Shown one piece after another: positions 1 to 6,864 of a stretch of 7,282 nt of DNA. The DNA is from Bacillota bacterium (GTDB lineage Bacteria > Bacillota_I > Bacilli_A > Acholeplasmatales > Acholeplasmataceae). The first letter of the stretch is position 1. Every line of letters starts with the position of its first letter. Location: NCBI GenBank assembly GCA_023431045.1, contig JAEYXZ010000038.1:1-7282 (forward strand), written 5' to 3'. Both the position numbers and the translations under genes were made by a program. A model generated the notes under the pieces. The model ran no database searches, was not told the DNA's origin, and saw nothing but the letters and a program-made list of their open reading frames with translations.

Positions 1-2640
1 CAAGAAGGTGACTCAGAAAATCAGGTGACTAAAAACTTGATTCTGCCTGATGTAATCGGAGAAGTGAGTGTTACTTGGACCTCTAATAAAGATGACATTA
101 TTAATAATCAGGGTATTGTAGTTAGACCATTTGATATTGATCAAGTGGTCACCTTAACTGCAACTTTAAATCTAAATCTAGTCAGCGATTCAAAAATCTA
201 TAACCTAGTCGTAATCCATGTGGATGAGGAGTATGATGTGAATAAACGAAACCCGCTTAATGAAAATGAAATTCCATATAGCTTCGAACCAAAAACAAGT
301 TATCAAAACCCAATCCAAATTAATGGACAATGGGGTAATGGCTCAGAAAACCAATATGCTTATGGTATAGGTGATCCTTTTGTTATGCGTTTTAATGGTA
401 AATATTATCTTTATCCGTCAACTCAAGATGGTCAACCTGGTATCAAAGTTTATGAATCAACGGATATGGTTAATTGGTCCTATCAAGGTTATGCAGTTTT
501 AGAATCTGAAGAATCAAGTCGTGGCGCTTATGCACCAGAAGTGATTTATTATCAAGGTAATTTTTATTTAACTCAATCTAAAGGTGGATCAGGACATTTC
601 ATTTATCGAGCAGATAATCCACTTGGACCGTTTGTTCGTATTACTGGAAATCTTGGTCGTGGTATTGATGGATCTTTCCATATTAATGATGATGGAAAGC
701 TTTACTTAATGCACACTGGAGTACCAGCAGGCTTAAGAATGAGTGAAGTACTAAATTTACCTTTAGAACTTGATGAAAATAGTGTCGGCGTTTTAGGAAC
801 TCAACGCATCATGGAACAAGCATCTCTTAACCATTGGATTGAAGGACCTGGTATTATTCGTCGTAATGATATCAGTTTCCTAACCTATACCGGTAATCAT
901 GTGGTCTCAATTGCTTATCGTATTGCCTATTCCTACACCATGGGTAATCTCTTTGGTCATCAAGATTTCATCCAACCTGCGAATAACGTAACATTAATAT
1001 CAACGAAATCAGACTACTCAGGACTAGGACATTCATCTAATGTGTTTGGTCCTAATTTAGATAGTATTTACACGGCTTATCATAGTCGTGATCAATATGG
1101 TAGACGATATAATTTAGATCGATACTTAACCAATGGAATCAGATTAACATCAAACGGTGCGTTTAATCATTTTGGAACAATACCTAATCGTCCTGAATTT
1201 GAAGCAATTAATCAAAATGATTTTGATCAACCATTATCAGGAGTTTATCTTTCAAGTGACGCTACTGAAAGTTTCTTTACAGCAGAGTATAACTACATCC
1301 AAAACACTGGAGCAATCCTACTTAATTATCAAGATGCATCCAATTATTTAAAGTTAACCATTAACCAAAATACCGATGAAATTTCATTAAGTGAAATCAA
1401 AGATAATGTCACAAGTATCCTTAAAAAAGAATCACTTGGAGATAATAACCAATATAATCGCTTAACGGTTATTCGTATCGAAAAATCATTATCTAAGTTT
1501 AGAATATTCTTTAATGGCATGTTAAAACTAGAAACTGATTATCAAGGCTTAGGTGGTAAGATTGGCTATATTGGTGATGTTGAAATCGGATATACAGCTT
1601 TTACGAATGATGTCAATGGATCCTCTGATTTTGAGGTTGTTCACGGTGTTCCAGGGAATATTCCTGCCCAAACATACTTAAAAACTGAAGACCGAGGTTT
1701 CCACTTTTACGGTGAAAACCTAACCAATGATGAGATTCGAAATGGAGAAAAGAATAACATCGTCTATAAAAATAATCAGTATGGTGTTCGCCTAAATACA
1801 AAAGAAGATTATGTTAAGTATCCAGTAGAAGCAATAAAAAATGATTATAGTTTGGTAGCTGAAATCACCAAGGATTCCCTTGGTTCAGAAATTGAGGTAA
1901 TCATCAACGAAGAGACCATTATTAAAGTCGATATACCCGTTGATATCACGTTTCCTGAAGGTGTTGAATATCTCCCCGTTCATTTAACTAACCTTCATTT
2001 AGATGGTGAATCCATTATCAAATTTAGATTATATCGTGGGACCTTTGAATTTAGACAATTTCAGTTATATGAGCACGGTCAATCAACTAATTTTGAAGAC
2101 TTAAGTGGCGCAGAACTTTTAGCGAATACCATTAAAAAAGGTGCTGGAAACTATCAAGTAGATGGTGATGCCATTGTCTCAAATAACTCACAAATATTCA
2201 TGGGGTTACTAGGCGATGGTGGAGCAACAAATTTCGAGTTTAGCGTTGATGTTGCATTACTATCTAGCGGAATCGCTGATGGTGGAATCGTCTTTAGAGC
2301 GAAGAATTATTCGTATCATCCAGATCAACCAACTCAAAGTTTCCAAGGATATTATTTAAAGCTTCAAGAACGTGCAGGAACATTTTATAAATATGATTAT
2401 GGTTCGACAACGATTCAATCAATTGCCTTAATTGATCAAGAAAATCAATCCTTATTTACTCAAGGCACATTCAATCGCATTAGAGTCGTTGCATATCATA
2501 ACCAGATTCAAATTTACATCAATGATAGAATATATCTTGATGTATTCTTATCAGATCAATTAATGGACGGACAAATCGGGTTCTTTAGCCGAAATACAGC
2601 ATTTGCCTATAAGAATGTGAGTTATTTGCCGTTAGAATAA
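1..2640 (+). CDS. Multidomain GH43 family glycoside hydrolase, 5'-truncated by window edge
   Basis: The reading frame is open from base 1 with no stop upstream, so the GTG at 25 is almost certainly internal and the true start and any signal peptide lie outside the window; 879 residues are visible. Counting from base 1, residues 5-76 look like an atypical bacterial Ig-like module found in glycosidases (TWTSNKDDII, then RPFDIDQVVTLTA). Residues about 90-400 form a GH43 five-bladed propeller: the predicted general base is the Asp of GIGDPFV (nt 373-375), the pKa-modulating Asp is in GIDGSFH (nt 667-669), the general acid is the Glu of WIEGPGI (nt 841-843), and the conserved His is in GLGHSS (nt 1030-1032). 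Three beta-rich modules follow: about 405-540, 550-690 (unassigned) and 695-879, the first and last resembling concanavalin-type sandwiches. GH43 members typically release arabinose or xylose; the substrate here cannot be told. No LPXTG motif or C-terminal membrane segment is present, so a secreted or N-terminally anchored protein is inferred. It is co-directional with the GH2 gene 17 bases downstream. Confidence 0.9.
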   Translation, partial: QEGDSENQVTKNLILPDVIGEVSVTWTSNKDDIINNQGIVVRPFDIDQVVTLTATLNLNLVSDSKIYNLVVIHVDEEYDVNKRNPLNENEIPYSFEPKTSYQNPIQINGQWGNGSENQYAYGIGDPFVMRFNGKYYLYPSTQDGQPGIKVYESTDMVNWSYQGYAVLESEESSRGAYAPEVIYYQGNFYLTQSKGGSGHFIYRADNPLGPFVRITGNLGRGIDGSFHINDDGKLYLMHTGVPAGLRMSEVLNLPLELDENSVGVLGTQRIMEQASLNHWIEGPGIIRRNDISFLTYTGNHVVSIAYRIAYSYTMGNLFGHQDFIQPANNVTLISTKSDYSGLGHSSNVFGPNLDSIYTAYHSRDQYGRRYNLDRYLTNGIRLTSNGAFNHFGTIPNRPEFEAINQNDFDQPLSGVYLSSDATESFFTAEYNYIQNTGAILLNYQDASNYLKLTINQNTDEISLSEIKDNVTSILKKESLGDNNQYNRLTVIRIEKSLSKFRIFFNGMLKLETDYQGLGGKIGYIGDVEIGYTAFTNDVNGSSDFEVVHGVPGNIPAQTYLKTEDRGFHFYGENLTNDEIRNGEKNNIVYKNNQYGVRLNTKEDYVKYPVEAIKNDYSLVAEITKDSLGSEIEVIINEETIIKVDIPVDITFPEGVEYLPVHLTNLHLDGESIIKFRLYRGTFEFRQFQLYEHGQSTNFEDLSGAELLANTIKKGAGNYQVDGDAIVSNNSQIFMGLLGDGGATNFEFSVDVALLSSGIADGGIVFRAKNYSYHPDQPTQSFQGYYLKLQERAGTFYKYDYGSTTIQSIALIDQENQSLFTQGTFNRIRVVAYHNQIQIYINDRIYLDVFLSDQLMDGQIGFFSRNTAFAYKNVSYLPLE

Positions 2641-2657
2641 AAAAAGGAAGATAGTAT

Positions 2658-4394
2658 ATGGAAAGAGGATATCCAAGACCACAGCTTGAAAGAACATGGT
2701 GGTTGAATTTAAATGGTAGTTGGGATTTCGAATTTGATGATTTAAATGAAGGTATGACAAATAAGTGGTATGAAAACCATCAATATACAAAGAAAATACA
2801 TGTTCCCTTCCCGTATCAATCTAAGCTATCTGGTATTAATGATTTAAGTATGCATGATCGCATTTGGTATCATCGAACATTTAATCTACATTTACCTCAA
2901 GATAAGCGATTTATATTACATTTTGGCGCAGTTGATTATGAGACAACTGTCTATATCAATAAGCAATTGGTTGGCACTCATGTGGGTGGTTCAAGCAGTT
3001 TCTCATTTGATATTACCGATTATTTAGTTAATGGTCTTGCTCAAGAAATTAGTGTTGCAGTCTTCGACCCTTCAATGGACCCTTATATTTCCAGAGGAAA
3101 ACAAACATGGAAAGAAAGACCATTTGAATGTTATTATGATCGTACATCAGGAATATGGCAAACCGTTTGGTTAGAATACCTTGATGAAGCAGCAATTGAA
3201 AACATCAAGATTGTTCCAGATTTAGATCAAAAATCAGTCACCTTTGAGATTGATACATACAATCATGCAGATAAAACGATAGAACTTGAAATCTCATTTG
3301 ATGGAAAATTGATTAACAAACACCAACAAATGATGAATCAAAAAACATCATTTAGTATAGATATAGAGAACCCATTCTTTTGGAGCCCTGAAACACCGAA
3401 TCTTTATGATATAAAACTTAAGGTCTACGCTGATGGGGATTTAGTTGATGAAGCTAAATCTTACTTTGGATTTAGAAAGATTTCAATTCAAGGAAATCAA
3501 ATCTTACTCAATAATAAACCTTACTATCTAAGACTCGTTTTGGATCAAGGATACTATCAAGATGGATTATTATCCTATCCAGATGAAAAGACTTTAGAAC
3601 AGGATATTATTGATGCAAAAAAGATGGGCTTTAATGGCTGTCGTAAACATGAGAAGATTGAAGCTGAGCGTTGGATGTATTATGCTGATAAATTAGGCTA
3701 TCTTGTATCACTTGAAATGCCAAGTCAGTATGAGTTTAGAGAAGATGAACGTTTTGTTAATGAATGGGTACTCGCGATGAAACGTGACTTTAATTATCCA
3801 AGCCTATTTATGTATGTCCCATTTAATGAATCATGGGGTGTAAAAGATATTAAAAATAGTATTGATCAACAAGAGTACGTTAAGAAAGTTTACTATCTAA
3901 CGAAAGCACTGGATTCAAGTCGGATTGTTATTTCTAATGATGGGTGGGAACAACCAGTCACAGAAGTTTGTACAATTCATACTTATCGACATGGTAAAGT
4001 TGATGATTTAGCTCGCCAAGCGGAATTTCATCAATCGTTAACAAATTTTGACATGTTACTATCATCCATTCATACCGATGGTAATAAACCTATCTATGTT
4101 AATGATGAAAAATACCATGGTGAACCAATTATTCTTTCTGAATTTGGTGGTATTAGTTATGCCAATCAACAACAAATTGGTTGGGGATATACAGGTGTTG
4201 ATACAAAAGAGGATTTAGAAAATGAACTAAGAAGAATCTTTAGTGTCGTTTATGAATCCAAACATTTTGCAGGATTCTGTTACACCCAGTTATCTGATGT
4301 TGAACAAGAGATTAATGGTTTCTTAACGTATGATCGAAAACCTAAATTACCATTTGAGGTTTTAAGAAGTATTGTAACCAATGATGAAAAATAG
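2658..4394 (+). CDS. Glycoside hydrolase family 2 protein (beta-galactosidase/beta-glucuronidase-like)
   Basis: This complete 578-residue retaining exo-glycosidase probably removes a terminal beta-linked sugar (galactose, glucuronate or similar; specificity not readable). Residues 1-175 are the GH2 sugar-binding jelly-roll (YPRPQLERTWWLNLNGSW at the N-terminus, then DRIWYHRTF and RTSGIWQTVWLEY). Residues 177-273 are the Ig-like sandwich ending in FGFRKISIQGNQILLNNKP, and 275-578 the TIM barrel. The predicted acid/base is Glu391 in PFNESWG (nt 3828-3830) and the nucleophile Glu495 in ILSEFGG (nt 4140-4142). Length matches the compact, beta-glucuronidase-sized class rather than 1000-residue LacZ. 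The barrel motif GFNGCRKHEKIEAERWMYYAD is typical of an uncharacterised GH2 subgroup. The start is fixed by AAGGAAG (2644-2650) seven bases before ATG. The N-terminus has no signal peptide, so it is likely cytoplasmic. It lies 17 bases after the GH43 gene, presumably in one operon that ends at the 4431-4475 terminator. Confidence 0.92.
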   Translation: MERGYPRPQLERTWWLNLNGSWDFEFDDLNEGMTNKWYENHQYTKKIHVPFPYQSKLSGINDLSMHDRIWYHRTFNLHLPQDKRFILHFGAVDYETTVYINKQLVGTHVGGSSSFSFDITDYLVNGLAQEISVAVFDPSMDPYISRGKQTWKERPFECYYDRTSGIWQTVWLEYLDEAAIENIKIVPDLDQKSVTFEIDTYNHADKTIELEISFDGKLINKHQQMMNQKTSFSIDIENPFFWSPETPNLYDIKLKVYADGDLVDEAKSYFGFRKISIQGNQILLNNKPYYLRLVLDQGYYQDGLLSYPDEKTLEQDIIDAKKMGFNGCRKHEKIEAERWMYYADKLGYLVSLEMPSQYEFREDERFVNEWVLAMKRDFNYPSLFMYVPFNESWGVKDIKNSIDQQEYVKKVYYLTKALDSSRIVISNDGWEQPVTEVCTIHTYRHGKVDDLARQAEFHQSLTNFDMLLSSIHTDGNKPIYVNDEKYHGEPIILSEFGGISYANQQQIGWGYTGVDTKEDLENELRRIFSVVYESKHFAGFCYTQLSDVEQEINGFLTYDRKPKLPFEVLRSIVTNDEK

Positions 4395-4430
4395 TTTTAT
4401 AAACACTCAAATCACATTTTAACCTAAATT

Positions 4431-4475
4431 AAAAAGTTGCTGGAATTGATTATTTCCAACAACTTTTTTGTTTTT
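4431..4475 (+). terminator. Rho-independent terminator of the glycosidase operon
   Basis: The left arm 4431-4445 (AAAAAGTTG C TGGAA) pairs with the right arm 4454-4468 (TTCCA A CAACTTTTT), giving 14 pairs with one C/A mismatch around an 8-base loop. The T-run (4464-4469, G, then 4471-4475) continues past the stem. It lies 37 bases after the GH2 stop and before the next promoter, so it should end the GH43-GH2 transcript. Structure was read by eye; no folding energy was computed. Confidence 0.85.
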
Positions 4476-4521
4476 ATCACTTTCATTTGTCTTCAATCAA
4501 TGAGGTTGTATCACAATACGG

Positions 4522-4527
4522 TATAAT
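4522..4527 (+). promoter_or_regulatory. -10 element of the DinB-like gene
   Basis: A perfect TATAAT lies 40 bases before the ATG, after the preceding terminator. A TATAAA overlaps at 4527-4532. No convincing -35 is present at 16-18 bp spacing (best is ATGAGG at 4500-4505), and there is no TGn extension, so the promoter may be weak or activator-dependent. Confidence 0.55.
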
Positions 4528-4567
4528 ATAAAATATATTTAATCTATGATTAAAGGAGATTTCTATA

Positions 4568-5005
4568 ATGAATCATAAACTTAAAGAAAGATTAATCTCA
4601 GTTATTGATACTACCAATGATTTTTTTACCAATATTGCAAATGAAGAACTTGGATTAAAATTGTCAGGATTACCATCAAATACAATTGGTTCACAAGCAT
4701 GGTGTCTTATTGGAGCAAGAGAGAGCTATATGAAAGCCTACGTTGAAGAAAAATGGGTAGGTTTTACTTGTTCATTAACTGATACAAATAATAATGAATT
4801 AGTGAATAAAAAACTCACTGAATCTAGACAAATGGTTATAGATTTGTTGGATAAGCACCCTGGTAAACCTCTGGATATGATCTTTGAATTGATTGAACAT
4901 GAAGCGATGCATCAAGGACAACTGATTCGTTACGCTTATGCAAATAAGATTTTGTTTCCAAAAAGCTGGATTCATAAATATGCATTAGAACAAGTTAAAA
5001 AATAA
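4568..5005 (+). CDS. DinB/YfiT-like four-helix putative metalloprotein
   Basis: This is a small 145-residue helical protein. The C-terminal signature ELIEHEAMHQGQLIRYAYAN (His111 and His115 in HEAMHQGQ) is the HxxxHxGQ metal-binding motif of the DinB/YfiT superfamily, whose members are divalent-metal four-helix bundles, some of them thiol-dependent transferases. The helix that often supplies the third metal ligand is seen as NTIGSQAWCLIGARESYMKA (residues 38-57), with Cys46 near where a His is often found. No signal peptide or membrane segment is seen, so it should be cytoplasmic. AAAGGAGA at 4552-4559 lies eight bases before the ATG and supports this start. Its own -10 and terminator indicate a monocistronic unit. 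The name DinB refers here to the Bacillus damage-inducible protein, not DNA polymerase IV. Substrate and physiological role are unknown. Confidence 0.85.
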   Translation: MNHKLKERLISVIDTTNDFFTNIANEELGLKLSGLPSNTIGSQAWCLIGARESYMKAYVEEKWVGFTCSLTDTNNNELVNKKLTESRQMVIDLLDKHPGKPLDMIFELIEHEAMHQGQLIRYAYANKILFPKSWIHKYALEQVKK

Positions 5006-5047
5006 GTATTGATCTTTAACTCAAGGTATTATTGATATCTTATAAAC

Positions 5048-5083
5048 AAAAAGACTAAGGCAAATTTCTTAGTCTTTTTCTTT
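5048..5083 (+). terminator. Rho-independent terminator after the DinB-like gene
   Basis: A perfect 12-bp stem, AAAAAGACTAAG (5048-5059) with CTTAGTCTTTTT (5068-5079), closes an 8-base loop. It is followed by a T-rich tail (CTTT). It starts 42 bases after the stop codon and isolates this gene from the fatty-acid unit downstream. The A-run on the left arm would also allow some function on the other strand, but no opposing gene is present. Confidence 0.88.
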
Positions 5084-5162
5084 GCTTGTTATCAAATATA
5101 ATCTTGAGACTTTGGATGAATGAGAAAACTGTTTTTAACACTCAAAACCTCTATTTTTTATA

Positions 5163-5204
5163 ATGAATACGTTTACATGAATAAATATTCATATTATGTA
5201 ACAT
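5163..5204. promoter_or_regulatory. Candidate operator: ATGAATA half-site cluster with nested palindromes
   Basis: ATGAATA occurs at 5163-5169 and again at 5177-5183. The second copy pairs with TATTCAT at 5186-5192 as a 7-bp inverted repeat with a 2-base spacer. Outside it, TTACAT (5173-5178) is mirrored by ATGTAA (5196-5201). The cluster ends a few bases before the -35 at 5211, the usual place for an activator site or an upstream repressor site. It does not resemble the FapR or FabT operators as I know them. The palindrome is seen; regulator binding is inference, and AT-rich DNA produces such repeats by chance. Confidence 0.35.
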
Positions 5205-5210
5205 ATTCGC

Positions 5211-5239
5211 TTGACAGTCTCAGTTTTCAGGTATATCAT
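5211..5239 (+). promoter_or_regulatory. Sigma-A type promoter of the hydratase-fabK operon
   Basis: A consensus -35 TTGACA (5211-5216) is followed after exactly 17 bp by TATCAT (5234-5239), which differs from the -10 consensus at one base. Transcription would start near 5246, leaving a leader of about 50 bases before the ATG at 5295. AGGTATA appears twice, at 5229-5235 overlapping the -10 and at 5242-5248 near the start point. This is the best-matching promoter in the window. Confidence 0.8.
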
Positions 5240-5294
5240 TAAGGTATAAAATCAATTCAAAAGAAATAACTTAATACAGAAAGAAGGAATTTAT

Positions 5295-5735
5295 ATGCAT
5301 GGATTAACAATTGATCAAATGCATGTCGGCCAGTACGCGTTACTTGAAAAAACAATTACTGATGCAGACGTATACATCTTTGCAGGGGTAACTGGTGATA
5401 TGAATCCAGTCCATTTAGATGACCTTTATGCAAGCTGTTCTATTTTTCAGCATAGAATCGTTCATGGAGGTTTAGTCGCGAGTTTGTTCTCGACTGTTTT
5501 GGGGACCACTTTGCCTGGCATTGGGACAATCTACCTAAAACAAGAATCAAAGTTCGTCAAACCTGTTTTTATCGGTGATACAGTGCAAATTAAAGTTGAA
5601 GTTAAAGAACTTAATCTAGAAAAAAATAGAGTGACACTACTCACAACAGCAACCAATCAAAATGGTGATAAAGTCGTCGTCGGTGAAGCTGTTGTAATGC
5701 CACCAAAAGAGGAGAATTTACATGTTGAACATTAA
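5295..5735 (+). CDS. MaoC/PhaJ-like (R)-specific enoyl hydratase / 3-hydroxyacyl dehydratase
   Basis: This is a 146-residue single hot-dog-fold protein. The hydratase-2 motif is plain: FAGVTGDMNPVHLDD contains the predicted catalytic Asp35 and His40 with Asn37. It is followed by RIVHGGLVASLFSTVLGTTL and then FVKPVFIGDTV, the pattern of PhaJ from polyhydroxyalkanoate producers. Family members interconvert trans-2-enoyl and (R)-3-hydroxyacyl thioesters on CoA or ACP. It is not FabZ: the FabZ hallmark motif of a hot-dog dehydratase with catalytic His-Glu is absent. AGAAGGAA (5282-5289) lies five bases before the ATG and supports the start. The stop overlaps the fabK start by 14 bases, so the two are translationally coupled. 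No pha synthase gene is visible, so a dehydration step in fatty-acid elongation is the more likely role; this is inferred from its neighbour. Confidence 0.9.
   Translation: MHGLTIDQMHVGQYALLEKTITDADVYIFAGVTGDMNPVHLDDLYASCSIFQHRIVHGGLVASLFSTVLGTTLPGIGTIYLKQESKFVKPVFIGDTVQIKVEVKELNLEKNRVTLLTTATNQNGDKVVVGEAVVMPPKEENLHVEH
5709..5715 (+). promoter_or_regulatory. Internal ribosome binding site for fabK
   Basis: GAGGAGA lies inside the last codons of the hydratase gene, six bases before the ATG at 5722. Its strength and spacing decide the fabK start and indicate coupled translation across the 14-base overlap. Confidence 0.8.
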
Positions 5736-6651
5736 TCAATTATTAGGAACTAAGTATCCAGTGATTCAAGGTGGAATGGCTAATATTGCAACCGCTGAAC
5801 TTGCTGCAAGTGTCTCAAATGCGGGTGGACTAGGTTTAATTGGTGCAGGTGGAAATGATGCTTCATGGGTAAGAGGTGAAATTCAAAAATGTCGTCAACT
5901 AACCGATAAACCATTTGGAGTCAATATCATGCTCATGAGTCCTCATGCACAAGATATCGCTCAAGTTTTAATCGAAGAAAAAGTAAAAGTCGTCACAACC
6001 GGTGCAGGAAATCCAATTCCTTATATGGCAGCATGGAAAGCAGCTGGGATGGTTGTAATACCAGTAATTCCATCCGCGAAATTAGCGATTAGAGTTGCTC
6101 AAGCTGGAGCAGATGCTGTCGTTGCTGAGGGTATGGAAGCAGGTGGTCATATTGGACGATCAACCACCATGGCAATGATTCCTCAAATTGTTGATGCAGT
6201 GAATATTCCAGTCATTGCTGCTGGTGGGATTGCAGATAAAAGAGGGGTTGTTGCAGCGTTTGCACTTGGTGCAAAAGGTATTCAGATCGGAACTGTCCTA
6301 CTCGCTACAAAAGAATGTCCAGTTCATGATAATTATAAACAGATGGTGGTTAATGCATCAGATGTCGATACGATGATCACTGGATCAGATAAAGCACCTG
6401 TACGAGTCCTTAAAAACCAAATGGCCGTTAAGTATGCTGATTTGGTAAAATCTGGAGCAAGTTTTGAAGAATTAGAACACTTAACATTGGGTTCACTTAA
6501 GAAAGCTGTATTTGATGGTGACTTAGAGAACGGCTCATTTATGGCAGGTCAAATCTCTGGTTTAGTTCATGAAATTAAAACTGTTAAAGAAGTACTTGAT
6601 GATTTGTTCCAAGAAGCAGATAGTTATAAAGAAAGTATTTATATACTTTAA
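5722..6651 (+). CDS. fabK: Enoyl-[acyl-carrier-protein] reductase II (FMN-dependent, FabK)
   Basis: This 309-residue TIM-barrel flavoprotein reduces trans-2-enoyl-ACP, the last step of each elongation cycle, in the cytoplasm. Diagnostic segments in order: YPVIQGGMANIA (12-23) at the FMN site, NAGGLGLIGAGG (33-44), GVNIMLMSP (66-74), AEGMEAGGHIG (135-145) with the conserved active-site His143 (nt 6148-6150), VIAAGGIADKRG (164-175) for phosphate binding, and GSFMAGQISGLV (271-282). EGMEAGGHIG and SFMAGQ favour FabK over the related nitronate monooxygenases. The length is slightly below the roughly 320 residues of pneumococcal FabK. Members of this class are generally insensitive to triclosan, unlike FabI. 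The start at 5722 overlaps the upstream hydratase by 14 bases. A terminator follows 65 bases after the stop, so no other fab gene shares the transcript. Confidence 0.93.
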   Translation: MLNINQLLGTKYPVIQGGMANIATAELAASVSNAGGLGLIGAGGNDASWVRGEIQKCRQLTDKPFGVNIMLMSPHAQDIAQVLIEEKVKVVTTGAGNPIPYMAAWKAAGMVVIPVIPSAKLAIRVAQAGADAVVAEGMEAGGHIGRSTTMAMIPQIVDAVNIPVIAAGGIADKRGVVAAFALGAKGIQIGTVLLATKECPVHDNYKQMVVNASDVDTMITGSDKAPVRVLKNQMAVKYADLVKSGASFEELEHLTLGSLKKAVFDGDLENGSFMAGQISGLVHEIKTVKEVLDDLFQEADSYKESIYIL

Positions 6652-6716
6652 AACTATCAAACATCTGAAAAACAATTTCAAATAAATGAACACACAGAAA
6701 GTATAGATTTATGTAT

Positions 6717-6749
6717 AAGTTCGATGCAATTAGTATCGAACTTTTTTGT
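6717..6749 (+). terminator. Rho-independent terminator after fabK
   Basis: AAGTTCGAT (6717-6725) pairs perfectly with ATCGAACTT (6735-6743) around a 9-base loop, followed by a T-run through 6747, a G and more T. It closes the hydratase-fabK unit before the ABC transporter promoter. Confidence 0.85.
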
Positions 6750-6816
6750 TTAACTAATACACTTGATCTTTTTGGTCCTACTGATGATATTCTCACATCT
6801 CCAATTCGTTTGCGTG

Positions 6817-6822
6817 TATAAT
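6817..6822 (+). promoter_or_regulatory. -10 element of the ABC transporter gene
   Basis: A perfect TATAAT lies 25 bases before the ATG, giving a predicted leader of only about 19 bases. No recognisable -35 stands at 16-18 bp spacing; TG directly abuts the hexamer rather than forming a canonical TGn extension. Confidence 0.5.
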
Positions 6823-6864
6823 TAAATTAGAGCACAGGAGGATTTCTATGATTAAATTAGAACA
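6821..6864 (+). repeat. Near-perfect short direct repeat flanking the ABC gene start
   Basis: ATTAAATTAGAGCA at 6821-6834 recurs as ATTAAATTAGAACA at 6851-6864, 13 of 14 bases identical and offset by 30 bases. The first copy overlaps the -10 and transcription start region; the second encodes residues 2-6 of the protein. It may be a trace of a small duplication or chance in AT-rich sequence. Confidence 0.4.

Noticed and set aside
25..27. GTG at 25 as the real start of the GH43 gene
   Set aside because: The frame stays open to base 1, there is no Shine-Dalgarno sequence before it, and it would fall at the edge of an Ig-like module without a signal peptide.
1157..1351. 64-codon + strand open frame inside the GH43 gene
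   Set aside because: It lies wholly within a clearly supported reading frame, has no family resemblance and its composition is that of an out-of-frame translation.
1613..1801. 62-codon - strand open frame opposite the GH43 gene
   Set aside because: It is antisense to a well-supported gene and resembles no protein I recognise.
5085..5100. Possible FabT-like operator (TTATCAAATA) upstream of the fatty-acid genes
   Set aside because: Only the right half resembles the FabT palindrome; the left arm matches poorly and it is over 100 bases from the promoter.
5097..5102. TATAAT as a second promoter in the DinB-hydratase gap
   Set aside because: No -35 at a usable spacing, and it sits just behind the terminator T-tail; chance is likely in AT-rich DNA.
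5116..5163. 15-codon open frame starting ATGAATGAG between the DinB-like and hydratase genes
   Set aside because: It has no ribosome binding site and no recognisable promoter at a suitable distance; too short to support.
6584..6796. 70-codon - strand open frame covering the fabK end and its terminator
   Set aside because: It runs through the fabK stop and a good terminator hairpin, and its hydrophobic translation looks like AT-rich noise.
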